Counted from the stretch's first letter, positions 22,365 through 31,060 are shown. The stretch: 58,136 bases of DNA from Chloroflexota bacterium (GCA_024232355.1 JAAEPW010001204.1:1-58136); one strand, 5' to 3'. Notes: generated by a model from the letters alone, not told the origin. Numbers and translations are program-made.

Positions 22365-22442
22365 TGGGTGTGTTTCATTTCAGTTAAGGCCAGGCTTTTT
22401 CTGAGAATTTAAGTCTTGTTTTACTCGAATGGAACACACCCA
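22365..22442. repeat. Imperfect 16-bp inverted repeat upstream of the first TIGR04076-like gene
   Basis: TGGGTGTGTTTCATTTC (22365-22381) pairs with GAATGGAACACACCCA (22427-22442) with one or two mismatches and a 45-base loop. It lies between the small-protein pair and the first paralog. The form recalls the repeat at 28660-28739. No coding frame spans it. Confidence 0.55.
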
Positions 22443-22489
22443 AAACAAATGCTTTAGAGTTGCAAAAAGTTAAATCGGGAGATTTCAGA

Positions 22490-22786
22490 ATGCCAAACGT
22501 AAAGATCACGGTGGTAAAAAGAACAATTTTTCAGGATGTTGCAGACAAATATGCACCTCGGGAGTTCACTCCCTGTGGTGTTTTCCAAGACGGCCAAGAG
22601 TTTATCATAGATAGCGACATCGTACCCCCAGAGGGGTTCTGCGCGTGGGCCTATGCAGACATTCACAAATACATCATGCTCGTCAGACTCGACGGCAACC
22701 CCAGACTCAAACATGAGGGGACAGCGATCGCCTGTTGCACTGATGGATTCAGGCCGGTCGTTTTCAAAATCGAGAGAATAGAATAA
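22490..22786 (+). CDS. TIGR04076-like small protein, paralog 1
   Basis: 98 aa, starting MPNVKITVVKR at ATG 22490 with GGGAG at 22477-22481; an earlier ATG at 22460 is less likely. Family features: a K-I-T-V strand at the start, FxDGQEFIID in the middle, GFCAWAYADIHK, and the C-terminal CCTDGFRPVVFKIE. The conserved Cys in FCxWA and the CC pair could bind metal, but this is unproven. The function of this family is not known to me. First of five paralogs in this cluster. Confidence 0.75.
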   Translation: MPNVKITVVKRTIFQDVADKYAPREFTPCGVFQDGQEFIIDSDIVPPEGFCAWAYADIHKYIMLVRLDGNPRLKHEGTAIACCTDGFRPVVFKIERIE

Positions 22787-22804
22787 CTCGTAGGGAGAAA
22801 TTAC

Positions 22805-23095
22805 ATGTCAGTCAAAATCACGGCATTAAAGACCGCATCCAATCAAGACCACACAGGAAAAAATCACCAAGGTCAGATTCTTTGTCCTTACTTTAGCGAG
22901 GGACAAGAATTCATCATAGACACCCACCCCGGAGAGGGTTTTTGCAATTGGGCCTGGAAGGACATCTCCAAAGCTTGCACAACTTTGATGAGTGAAGAAA
23001 CCTACCCAGGGACAAAAGACGAAAACACCATCATCGCGCGTTGTCGGGACATTATCCGCCCAGTCTTTTTCAAGCTGGAGAGGATCGAGAATTAA
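22805..23095 (+). CDS. TIGR04076-like small protein, paralog 2 (divergent)
   Basis: 96 aa. It keeps the strand SVKITALK, FSEGQEFIID and GFCNWAWKDISK, but the C-terminal CCTDG is altered to RCRDI before IRPVFFKLE. The loss of one Cys and the TDG turn sets it apart from its sisters. It starts 18 bases after paralog 1, behind a weak GGGAG site. Confidence 0.7.
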   Translation: MSVKITALKTASNQDHTGKNHQGQILCPYFSEGQEFIIDTHPGEGFCNWAWKDISKACTTLMSEETYPGTKDENTIIARCRDIIRPVFFKLERIEN

Positions 23096-23118
23096 CAGCG
23101 TGCTGTAAGGAGAAAACT

Positions 23119-23426
23119 ATGCCAGCGTGCAAGATCACAGCACTCGAAACAATGTCAAGCCAAGATCTTGCCGACGAATACTACCACCCCGCCGAATCAC
23201 CTTGGCCCTATTTTACCAAAGGACAAGATCTCTTTGAACCATACGTAGAGAAACCGGGTAACTCTTGTACCAGAGACTGGACCGACAGTTTCAGCAGATT
23301 CAAGCCCCTCAGGTCTGGTGATCGCTTTGATAGTGGTTAAAGAACGAAAACTCGTTAATCAGGTGCTGCACCAGTGGTGTTCGTCCGATCATCTTTAGCC
23401 TTGAATGGATTGACAATCGTCCATAG
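23119..23426 (+). pseudogene. TIGR04076-like paralog 3, frameshifted
   Basis: Starts at ATG 23119 behind AAGGAG and reads MPACKITALETMSSQDLADE, but the frame stops at 23340 after 73 residues. In the -1 frame from about 23328 the sequence continues as WLKNENSLIRCCTSGVRP and on to a stop at 23424-23426, which aligns with the C-terminus of paralog 4 (WMKNEKSLVECCTDGIRP). A single-base loss near 23333-23338 explains it. Either a decayed gene or a sequencing or assembly error. Confidence 0.8.
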
Positions 23427-23456
23427 CTCCACAAAAGTTTAGGAGAAGGACAAGCT

Positions 23457-24281
23457 ATGCCCAACAATTCAAAGGAAACTCGAGTGCTTAAAGCCGCATC
23501 GAGTCTTGCAAATACGTGGAGACTTGAGGGCAATTGGCAAGATGCCCAGACCTTACTCGGCGGACTGTACCCTGTAGCTGCAAAAATAAGCCAGGATGCA
23601 TTGGCAAATGTATGGTTGCAAATGGGGCGCGTGCTGACCGATGAGGGAATGTTTGGAGGCAAAGATACCCTACAAAAGAGAAAAGAAGCATTCGAGCAGG
23701 CCCTTGCATTAGCAGAGTCTAGCAAAAATACGAACCTCATCGGCGACGTATACGATGCTATCGGCTTTTCTATTCACGCAGCGTACATCAACAGTGATAA
23801 AAGCCAAGAGCCCGAAAACGAGCTTGAATTCTTTGAGCGCGGGCTTGAATTACGAAAGAAAGAAGGAACAGCTGAACAAGTTGCAGAATCCCTCTTTCAC
23901 ATCGGGCTAGTATTTGACGTGATTCGAAAGGATTATGATCAAGCCCTACCCTACCATGAACAAGCCTACGAACTGGCCTGTGAAGCCGGCGACAGGATCA
24001 CCGCATCCTATGCCATCAGACATATTGGCTTTGCTCGGTTAGCGGCTGAAGAACTAGCCGCCGCAAAAAAAGCGCTAGTCGAGTCCTTGGACTTGCGTGA
24101 AGCAGTTGGGTTTGCTCCAGGCATAGCATTTGCTTTGGCAGCACTGGCTCACGTGGACGCACTCGAGGGTGACAAAGCTCAGGCCCTATCGCGGCTTGAA
24201 CGCTCACGAACGATTCTCAGATCACTTGAGGCTACGTCCCGTGTCGCCTGGATCGATGAACAAATCGCATCACTTGAATAA
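23457..24281 (+). CDS. TPR-repeat protein
   Basis: 274 aa, all helical, with about five tetratricopeptide-like repeats. Recognisable units include AFEQALALAESSKNTNLIGD, FFERGLELRKKEGTAEQVAE and ALPYHEQAYELACEAGDRI, each ending in the turn typical of TPR helices. No catalytic domain or signal peptide. AGGAGAAGGA precedes the ATG. The layout resembles the helical sensor part of SARP/LuxR-type regulators, but no DNA-binding domain is attached. It lies within the TIGR04076-like cluster and may bind a partner protein there. Confidence 0.8.
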   Translation: MPNNSKETRVLKAASSLANTWRLEGNWQDAQTLLGGLYPVAAKISQDALANVWLQMGRVLTDEGMFGGKDTLQKRKEAFEQALALAESSKNTNLIGDVYDAIGFSIHAAYINSDKSQEPENELEFFERGLELRKKEGTAEQVAESLFHIGLVFDVIRKDYDQALPYHEQAYELACEAGDRITASYAIRHIGFARLAAEELAAAKKALVESLDLREAVGFAPGIAFALAALAHVDALEGDKAQALSRLERSRTILRSLEATSRVAWIDEQIASLE

Positions 24282-24304
24282 AATTATCTACGAGAGGAGA
24301 AATC

Positions 24305-25480
24305 ATGCAGATCGAAAAACTTGCAGAAACACTTTACAAATTCACATTATCATTATCCGATCAGCCCGATACGTTCACCGTCAACCTGGCCGCTTGCGTG
24401 GGCCAGGATGGCATCCTGTTGATAGACACAGGGTGGCCGCAGACCGCTCAAGAGCTAAATGAAAAAGTGAGAGAGTTGGGCGATGGCAATGTGAAATTGA
24501 TCATCATCACTCATCCCCATCTCGATCATTATGGAGGCAATGCAATCTTTGGCAAAGAAGCCACGCTGATTGCTCACAAGAATGCCCAAGATGAGCTGTC
24601 CGGAAAATATTTTGCGCTGGGCAAACTCACAGCCCAAGAGTTGCCTACCATTGACGTGAAAGACACGCTTTCCATACGCTTTAATGGACAGGCCATCAAG
24701 ATCATCTCTGCACCTGGGCACACCCACAGCGACATGGTCGTTTATTTCGTCGATTCGGGAGTTGTTTGTTTGGGGGATCTCGTTTTAGCAGACAGACTTC
24801 CCCCTCTAGACCTGGCGCGAGGTGGAAATGCCGAACACTACATCGCAAGTATGGAAAAACTGACCACCCTGTTCCCGCCCGACGTAAAATTCATCACCGG
24901 GCACGGTCGAGACTATACCTTGGACGATTTAAGAGCGCACCACCAAATGGCTGCGGATACGACAGAATTGATCAAAAAGGGAATCGCTGAGGGGAAAAAC
25001 GCCCAAGAGATGATTGAACAGGATCTATTAAAAGATTGGAAAAAATGGGACAGTTCCCAAGTGACGATTGAAACCTGGATCACACAAGTTTACGAGAACC
25101 TATTGGGCCAGACGAAGAAATCAATTGCGGAACCTCTTACCCATACGATCGTGGGGAAAGGCATAGACGCCGCCATCAAGCAATACACCGAATTAAAAAA
25201 CACACAAGCAGAATCATACAATTTCGGTGAGAACGACTTGAATATGTTGGGCTATCAACTGATGTGGCGAAATATGCACGAGGCAGCTATAAAAGTGCAT
25301 AAATTGAATACCCAGATCAATCCACAATCTGCCAATCCTTACGACAGTCTCGGTGAAACGTATATGGCAAGTGGGAACAAAGAACTTGCCATCGAAAGCT
25401 ATGAAAAGGCTTTGGCGATAGACTCAAATTTACCCTCTGCAATTGATGCTCTAAAAACACTGAGGTCCCAAAGGGAGTGA
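24305..25480 (+). CDS. Metallo-beta-lactamase-fold hydrolase with C-terminal TPR
   Basis: 391 aa. The N-terminal 230 residues are an MBL-fold domain with the zinc motif H70-P-H72-L-D74-H75, His139 in APGHTHSD, Asp158 and His200 (GHGRD). The C-terminus (about 300-391) holds two TPR-like repeats (YDSLGETYMASGNKELAIES). Close relatives are usually annotated only as MBL-fold proteins; reaction unknown. No signal peptide, so cytoplasmic. AGGAG lies just before the start. The last bases overlap an alternative GTG of the next paralog gene. Confidence 0.85.
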   Translation: MQIEKLAETLYKFTLSLSDQPDTFTVNLAACVGQDGILLIDTGWPQTAQELNEKVRELGDGNVKLIIITHPHLDHYGGNAIFGKEATLIAHKNAQDELSGKYFALGKLTAQELPTIDVKDTLSIRFNGQAIKIISAPGHTHSDMVVYFVDSGVVCLGDLVLADRLPPLDLARGGNAEHYIASMEKLTTLFPPDVKFITGHGRDYTLDDLRAHHQMAADTTELIKKGIAEGKNAQEMIEQDLLKDWKKWDSSQVTIETWITQVYENLLGQTKKSIAEPLTHTIVGKGIDAAIKQYTELKNTQAESYNFGENDLNMLGYQLMWRNMHEAAIKVHKLNTQINPQSANPYDSLGETYMASGNKELAIESYEKALAIDSNLPSAIDALKTLRSQRE

Positions 25481-25485
25481 CAACT

Positions 25486-25782
25486 GTGCCAAAATGCAAA
25501 ATCACAGTGTTAAAAAAAGCATTCGATCAAGACCTGGCCGATGAATACTGTCTTCCCACATCACCTTGCTCAAAGTTTACCAAAGGGCAAGAGTTCATCG
25601 TGGAGCGCGGTGAAAGACCAGAGGACTTTTGCGACTGGGCCTGGAATGACCTGAACAAGGTATGGGTAGCCCTCAGACACAGAGGAGACTTTGGGGGCTG
25701 GATGAAGAATGAGAAATCGCTAGTCGAGTGCTGCACCGACGGCATTCGACCGGTTGTTTTCAAGCTCGAGTATATCGAATAA
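25486..25782 (+). CDS. TIGR04076-like small protein, paralog 4
   Basis: 98 aa from GTG 25486, which has AAGGGAG at 25471-25477 and gives the family start MPKCKITVLKKAF. An in-frame GTG at 25477 is too close to that site. It is the most complete copy: KFTKGQEFIVE, FCDWAWNDLNK, GGWMKNEKSLVECCTDGIRP and a final strand VVFKLE. Coupled to the MBL-TPR gene just upstream. Confidence 0.8.
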   Translation: MPKCKITVLKKAFDQDLADEYCLPTSPCSKFTKGQEFIVERGERPEDFCDWAWNDLNKVWVALRHRGDFGGWMKNEKSLVECCTDGIRPVVFKLEYIE

Positions 25783-25847
25783 AAGGTCAAGGTATTTAGT
25801 TAGAGCAGTACAACTTGAATGATCCAATATGGAACGGGAGGCACAAG

Positions 25848-26666
25848 GTGGCACAAGTCTATCGCTTTAACATAGGGACGTATGAATGCGTCGTTCTGAA
25901 CGACGGCAATGGTTATGGCACTGCAGAAATGATGTTCAACAATGCTCCCCAGGATTTGGTCCAAGCAGACTTGGAAACGTATGGAGAGGACCCCGAACGT
26001 ATCCCTTACGCGAACAGTTGTCTTGTGGTCAACACGGGCGATCACCTCGTACTCATTGACACAGGTTTTGGGGTTGGGTACCAAGTAAGCGAAGGAAATG
26101 AACCCAAGGGAATGGTGCTGCAAAACTTGGCCCAGTTGGGGCTCTCGCCCGAGAAATTCGATTTCGTCATCTTGACTCACCATCACTATGATCACCTCGG
26201 TGGTTGTAGCGACGGAATGACTCCTACCTTTCCCAATGCCAAACACCTTATCTGGAAGTCGGAATGGGATCTCGCAATGACGACAGAAGCGGGACGCGAG
26301 AGGCTGATACCGATCAGGAACCTGGTTCAGTTTCTCGATCGTGACACCGAGATCGCGCCCGGAGTGAGTGTGTTGGCGGCACAAGGACACACATTGGGGC
26401 ACACAATCGTCTCTATCCGCTCTGGGGATAAAGAGCTGTTGTATCTCTCCGACTTGGTAGTCCATCCCTTGCACATCGAGTTTCCTGACTGGTACATGTT
26501 TCACGAACAGGATTTGGAACGGGTCTCTAGTTCCCGACGGTCGATTTTAGGAAAAGCGCGAGAAAACAACACCTTGTTGCACGTATTCCACTTTGAGTTT
26601 CCCGGACTGGGGCACGTGACAGAGCAAGCCGGGATCTTAAAATGGCAGCCCAGTGATCACGTATGA
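25848..26666 (+). CDS. Metallo-beta-lactamase-fold hydrolase
   Basis: 272 aa from GTG 25848, with GGGAGG at 25836-25841. The zinc motif is H111-H-H113-Y-D115-H116 (LTHHHYDHLGG), with His in GHTLGHT and Asp in LYLSDLVV completing the site. The overall arrangement resembles lactonase-like (AiiA-type) MBL proteins, so a lactone or ester is a possible substrate, but the family is broad. No signal peptide. Two different MBL-fold genes within 2.5 kb of the same small-protein paralogs suggests a shared pathway. Confidence 0.85.
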   Translation: MAQVYRFNIGTYECVVLNDGNGYGTAEMMFNNAPQDLVQADLETYGEDPERIPYANSCLVVNTGDHLVLIDTGFGVGYQVSEGNEPKGMVLQNLAQLGLSPEKFDFVILTHHHYDHLGGCSDGMTPTFPNAKHLIWKSEWDLAMTTEAGRERLIPIRNLVQFLDRDTEIAPGVSVLAAQGHTLGHTIVSIRSGDKELLYLSDLVVHPLHIEFPDWYMFHEQDLERVSSSRRSILGKARENNTLLHVFHFEFPGLGHVTEQAGILKWQPSDHV

Positions 26667-26758
26667 ATCTACGGAGATTTCAAGACCATGCAAGTTTTTC
26701 TAGCAGGAACGTATTTACACATATCTGAATTCAGATTACAAGTAAAAAGGAGAAAATA

Positions 26759-28621
26759 ATGTTTGATAAAGCAGAATTACGATCTTTGATCCAAGACACA
26801 ATGCAAGCTTTTTCGCCCTTTTATCAAGAGGCGATGGGCAAGGCTATCCAAGAATCAGATGCTCCCAACAGTTGGTTTGGCCTGAGCTTGGCACATGGCA
26901 GCGACCCACAGCCTTTTACAATCGAACGCTACCAAGAGATGGCCCCTTATGCCAGCCCAGGGCGATTCGTGGAAATGCTGGAAGAACTCGCCCAGCTTGA
27001 ACTACTCGAAAGAGTAGGCGAGGAAGCCTACCGGCTCACAGACCTGGGCCGGGGGGCAGTCGAGCACATTTTCGACGCTGCGCATCAGGGGATAGGAAGC
27101 ATCGAACCCCTCCCCGCCGACGAAATGGATCGACTCAACAGCTTGCTCCATCGTGTCGTTCAGGCAACCCTAGACGCACCGGAACCGGCGGAAAAGTGGG
27201 CGATGGCCTACAGCCGCTGGACGGACCCCGGCGAGGACGCGCCCGGCGCTGCCAAGACCGACCAATATCTGACCGATCTGCTCCGCTATCGGGACGATGC
27301 CCACATCGCCGCCTGGAAACCCTACGACGTCAGCGGCCACGCATGGGAAGCGTTCACCTTTATCTGGCGCGATGAACTCGGCACTGCCGATGAACTGGTT
27401 GAACGACTCCCCTTCCGTGCTCATCCGGTGGAAGAATACCAAAAAGCACTCCAGGACCTGGCCGGTCGCGGCTGGCTCGTTGAAGAAGCAGGAGCCTACA
27501 AATTGACCGACAAGGGCAAGCAGGTTCGAGAAGAGGCCGAAGAGGCGACGGACCGTCACTTTTTCGTCGGTTGGTCAGCATTGAGCAAAGAGGAGCTCAC
27601 CCAGTTACAGGATTTACTCTCGCGGGCAAAATTGAGTTTGCAAAAGGCTACCCTGAGCCAATTGGGAAGCTTGACCAGAGAACTGTCAGGCACAATCCCC
27701 GGCTCGGTTCGAGATTCGATCGCATCCCTGTTCGAAGAGAACGGCCTGAACAAGCCCGGCTTCTTTGGCCTCTTACTTTCTGCCCAGAATTTCGAGCCCG
27801 ATCTCATCTCTACCGCTCGCTTGGGCATTCGAGACCCTTACACCAGCCCGAAACAATACGACAATATACTGAACGAGTTAGCCAAGGTAGGATTTTTGAC
27901 CCCAAAGAGCGATGGCGAATACAAACTCGCCGACAAGGGACGTACCACACTGAATACAGTCAACGGAGCCTTTTACGATAAATTGGGCGAAATTTCCGTC
28001 TTGACCGAGGATGATCTGACCCAGATCGAGACCTTGCTCGACAAGGTCGCCCAAGCCTGCTTGGATGCACCAGAACCCGAAAACAAGTGGGCGATCTCCA
28101 AAACCCGCCAGGGACATCTCGACCAGGAATATGCTCTGCTAGCCCAGATAGATCAACACCTGGACGATCTAAACGCCTTCCGGGATGACGTACATCTCGC
28201 TGCCTGGAAACCTTACGACGTCAGTGGACCGGCCTGGGAAGCACTGACCTTTGTCTGGCGCGGTGATGCCCGCACCGCCGAGGAACTAGGCGAAAAGCTG
28301 CCCTTCCGAAACCACGACGTAACAGCCAATACTGCGACTCTGGCGCATCTCGCCAGCCGTGGGTGGGTGCAAGAGGTGGACGATGGATACCAGATCACGG
28401 AAAAGGGGCAGGCACTACGTCAGCAAACTGAAGAGGCCACAGACAGCTCCTATTTCGCTCCCTGGAAGTGCTTGAGCACCACTGAGATGGTCCAACTGCA
28501 CAACCTGTTGACGCGATTAAAGAACGGCTTGCAAGAGTTGGCCGAGAATAACGAAAACGACGCGGAAGATGTCGCGCAAAACGCGGAAGATGCCGCGCAA
28601 AACGCGGAGGGTGCCGCGTAG
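26759..28621 (+). CDS. Internally duplicated protein with winged-helix-like modules
   Basis: 620 aa made of two homologous halves (about 1-300 and 301-600). Each half has one winged-helix-like unit (for example LEELAQLELLERVGEEAYRL, then LTDLGRG), a linker, and a second unit after the signature RDDxHxAAWKPYDVSGxAWE, which occurs in both halves. The second units end in wings such as RGWLVEEAGAYKLTDKGK. The fold suggests DNA binding or a MarR-like regulator, but a catalytic role is not excluded; I do not recognise a named family. The C-terminus is a tandem 7-residue repeat (EDVAQNA). AAAAAGGAG precedes the ATG. Confidence 0.75.
   Translation: MFDKAELRSLIQDTMQAFSPFYQEAMGKAIQESDAPNSWFGLSLAHGSDPQPFTIERYQEMAPYASPGRFVEMLEELAQLELLERVGEEAYRLTDLGRGAVEHIFDAAHQGIGSIEPLPADEMDRLNSLLHRVVQATLDAPEPAEKWAMAYSRWTDPGEDAPGAAKTDQYLTDLLRYRDDAHIAAWKPYDVSGHAWEAFTFIWRDELGTADELVERLPFRAHPVEEYQKALQDLAGRGWLVEEAGAYKLTDKGKQVREEAEEATDRHFFVGWSALSKEELTQLQDLLSRAKLSLQKATLSQLGSLTRELSGTIPGSVRDSIASLFEENGLNKPGFFGLLLSAQNFEPDLISTARLGIRDPYTSPKQYDNILNELAKVGFLTPKSDGEYKLADKGRTTLNTVNGAFYDKLGEISVLTEDDLTQIETLLDKVAQACLDAPEPENKWAISKTRQGHLDQEYALLAQIDQHLDDLNAFRDDVHLAAWKPYDVSGPAWEALTFVWRGDARTAEELGEKLPFRNHDVTANTATLAHLASRGWVQEVDDGYQITEKGQALRQQTEEATDSSYFAPWKCLSTTEMVQLHNLLTRLKNGLQELAENNENDAEDVAQNAEDAAQNAEGAA
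28562..28618 (+). repeat. 21-bp tandem repeat, 2.7 copies, at the gene's 3' end
   Basis: Units begin at 28562, 28583 and 28604 with core GCGGAAGATGCCGCGCAAAA. They encode repeated heptads at the C-terminus of the duplicated winged-helix-like protein. The number of copies may vary between strains. Confidence 0.8.
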
Positions 28622-28659
28622 AGCCTGAGCAACAACCAAAACACTTTTCTCTCTCTCCA

Positions 28660-28739
28660 GAGGGTAACTATTCGATCCCTTCCAACCCTCGGCGGTTTTT
28701 GAACCGATCCAGGTACGGAGGAGTAAAATAGTTACCCTC
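28660..28739. repeat. 13-bp perfect inverted repeat with inner hairpin
   Basis: GAGGGTAACTATT (28660-28672) and AATAGTTACCCTC (28727-28739) match perfectly. Inside the 54-base loop is a hairpin CGGTT-TTTG-AACCG (28693-28706). It separates the winged-helix-like gene from the methyltransferase gene. It may be a small mobile element or a structured RNA; a plain terminator is less likely because no T-run follows. Confidence 0.65.
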
Positions 28740-28811
28740 AAGGGTGTTTGTAACGCTCGATAAAAAAGCCCGAAATCAAATTGGGGAGATTACTGAAATA
28801 GAGGAGACATA

Positions 28812-29552
28812 ATGAAAAATGTTGTTTTGCGACACAACGCCCCCTTTGTGTATGCGTTCTTGAGCTTTATCAACGCAGATCAGGATGAGACAGAGACGCT
28901 CGATCAAAAGAAAATTCTAGATTGCGGTGCCGGAGGGCTGGTTCCGCCGCTGGTGTTGTTTCATCAACATGGCTTTCAGACCTGGGGTATTGACGCATCT
29001 GACGAACAATTGCAAAGAGCGGAAGCATTTTGTGAGCAGCACAGCATCCATATGAATTTGAGCGCAGGCGATATGCGTCAAATGTCATTCGATGATGAGA
29101 CTTTTGATTACGTATACGAGCACTACTCGATGTGCCATTTGAGCAAAAAGGATACAGCCCGTGCCATCGGTGAAATGTACCGAGTTTTGAAAAAGGGTGG
29201 ATTGTGCTTTTTGGGTGTAATATCGATGGACACGTGGCCCAAATCAGTGATGGGAGAAGAAAAGGAACCGGGCGAATTTTGGGGCCAGGAACACGGAGAA
29301 CTGACGGCTCACAGTTTGTTCACAGACCAAGAGTCCGACCAACTCGTGTCTGCGTGGGAAATCGTTGGCAAGGAAAAGATGGTCACATATCTACATGGGT
29401 TTGCGGAAAAAACATCTTTGGAAGATTGGATGAGCTTTTATCCAGAGGTTCAAAATGACTATTCCAAGGAAGCTTGGAAAGCCAAATACGAAAAAAGGGC
29501 AGACAAGTTTCAATATGCACACACATATTACTTTTTGAGAAAATCAGCATAA
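28812..29552 (+). CDS. Class I SAM-dependent methyltransferase
   Basis: 246 aa. SAM motif I is ILDCGAGG (about residues 36-43), followed by the acidic strand end WGIDAS, then the AGDMRQMSFDDETFD motif and post-motif EMYRVLKKGG, the usual layout of small-molecule methyltransferases (UbiE-like). AGGAG lies nine bases before the ATG. Substrate unknown. It directly precedes the fifth TIGR04076-like gene (15-base gap), so it probably belongs to the same transcript. Confidence 0.88.
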   Translation: MKNVVLRHNAPFVYAFLSFINADQDETETLDQKKILDCGAGGLVPPLVLFHQHGFQTWGIDASDEQLQRAEAFCEQHSIHMNLSAGDMRQMSFDDETFDYVYEHYSMCHLSKKDTARAIGEMYRVLKKGGLCFLGVISMDTWPKSVMGEEKEPGEFWGQEHGELTAHSLFTDQESDQLVSAWEIVGKEKMVTYLHGFAEKTSLEDWMSFYPEVQNDYSKEAWKAKYEKRADKFQYAHTYYFLRKSA

Positions 29553-29567
29553 ACGGGAGACTTTAAA

Positions 29568-29885
29568 ATGTCTTACGAACTACCTAAATGCAAAGTCACT
29601 GTATTAAAAAAAATGCTCTACCAGGATTTGGCCGACGAGTACAGGGAGGATGCGGCCGACTATGTTCCCTGCGAACGTTTCCAAGTTGGACAAGAGATTA
29701 TCATTGACCACCCCTATAGAATGCCTGAAAATTTCTGTACGTGGGCTTGGGCCGATATACGCAAAGACATATTGGCCGTCGCAACCGGAAGCGACTTACC
29801 CTGGATGAAACAACGCGGTGTGATACTCAGCGGATGCACAGATTGGATCAGACCTGTAATTTTCAAGATAGAGCAAATGGGTTAA
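29568..29885 (+). CDS. TIGR04076-like small protein, paralog 5
   Basis: 105 aa, with the family start KCKVTVLKKML, FQVGQEIIID, FCTWAWADIRK, PWMKQRG and the C-terminal GCTDWIRPVIFKIE. The first Cys of the CC pair is Gly here. GGGAG precedes the ATG. It is the last gene of the cluster; a strong terminator follows 18 bases after its stop. Confidence 0.78.
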   Translation: MSYELPKCKVTVLKKMLYQDLADEYREDAADYVPCERFQVGQEIIIDHPYRMPENFCTWAWADIRKDILAVATGSDLPWMKQRGVILSGCTDWIRPVIFKIEQMG

Positions 29886-29902
29886 CGTATTATCAAACCA
29901 AG

Positions 29903-29935
29903 CAGGCTGTACTTGGCGTCTAGTACAGCCTGTTT
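29903..29935 (+). terminator. Intrinsic terminator of the TIGR04076-like cluster
   Basis: An 11-bp perfect stem CAGGCTGTACT / AGTACAGCCTG with an 8-base loop, followed by TTT. It lies between the last cluster gene and the convergent Old Yellow Enzyme gene, so it may serve both strands. Confidence 0.75.
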
Positions 29936-29965
29936 CCCAGAGCAACCCAAATTGATTCTAAACAA

Positions 29966-31060
29966 TCATAACGACCCTAAACGACGCAATACCCCGGCAT
30001 TGTAACAAGCCGACCCCATCCCTGATTCTTTGGGCCAACACTGGTCGCATCTTGTGCAAGCGTGCTCATAGTCACTGTTTTCGCGCAGCGTGTTTGGCAA
30101 ATTGGGTTCAGCAATCAGAGGACGGCACAGGCTGACCATTTGCACCAGATCATTGTCCAGCACAGCTTGCATACTAGCACGGGTGCGAAAACCGTTGACC
30201 AAAGCCAGAGGGAAATCGTCACCCACAGCCTGCCTCACAGCTTTAGCCCAAGGGTGATACGGCGCTTCTTGCCGCTCATCAATATCCTTTGGTGTCCCAA
30301 GCGCGTTGCTGATCTCGATACAATCCACGCCACAGTCAACGCAGGCTGCCGCAATGCGCGCTCCCTCGGCGATGGTCAGATGCGTGTCATCACGGCCCGC
30401 GACGCCCAGTTTGATCCACACAGGATAATCATCCCCCACCTGACAGCGCACTTGCTCAACGATTGTGTGCAGAAAAGCAAATCGACGTTCGGCATCGCCG
30501 CCCCAGGCATCCTCACGCAGATTTGTCATTGGCGTGAGGAACTGGCTCACCAGATAACCGTGCGCCCCGTGAATCTGCACGCCATCGAAACCCGCCTCGC
30601 GCACCCGGCGAGCTGCCTGACCGAATGATTGGGCAATCCGCCGTACATCCTCCTCCGACATTGCGCACGGAGTGACTGATTCGTTGGTAACCACGCCAGA
30701 TGGCGAAAGCGGCTGGGGCGTCACTGCAGGATCACAACTCGCCCCACCGTGGTTGATCTGCATCATCAAACGCGCGCCCGCTGCCTGTGCGGGACGGATC
30801 AGATCGCGCCAGACAGAGATCACGTCATCGCTGGCGATAGACGCCATCTCGGGATGCGCCCTTCCCCCGTGCTCGACATACGCATGGCCCGTGACGATGA
30901 GGCCAACACCCCCCTCCGCCAACGCGGTATACATTTCTCCCTGTTTGGTATGTGGCTCACCACTCTCAGGGTGTGCCACCCGCTCGGCAGTGGCAGAACG
31001 CATAATACGACTGCGCAACGTCAAACGACCAACAGTTGCTGACTCGAACAAATTAGACAT
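29966..31060 (-). CDS. NADH:flavin oxidoreductase, Old Yellow Enzyme family
   Basis: About 364 aa starting at ATG 31060, which has AAGGAG eight bases upstream; a GTG at 31069 is too close to it. An FMN-binding TIM barrel with the substrate-site motif HGAHGYLVSQFL and the YGG-like WGGDAERRF that follows. The C-terminus has a Cys-rich CTRCDQCWPKESG. It is only the single OYE domain, without the second flavin half of 2,4-dienoyl-CoA reductases. It probably reduces activated C=C bonds using NAD(P)H. Divergent from the DUF362 gene. Confidence 0.9.
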   Translation of the reverse strand: MSNLFESATVGRLTLRSRIMRSATAERVAHPESGEPHTKQGEMYTALAEGGVGLIVTGHAYVEHGGRAHPEMASIASDDVISVWRDLIRPAQAAGARLMMQINHGGASCDPAVTPQPLSPSGVVTNESVTPCAMSEEDVRRIAQSFGQAARRVREAGFDGVQIHGAHGYLVSQFLTPMTNLREDAWGGDAERRFAFLHTIVEQVRCQVGDDYPVWIKLGVAGRDDTHLTIAEGARIAAACVDCGVDCIEISNALGTPKDIDERQEAPYHPWAKAVRQAVGDDFPLALVNGFRTRASMQAVLDNDLVQMVSLCRPLIAEPNLPNTLRENSDYEHACTRCDQCWPKESGMGSACYNAGVLRRLGSL

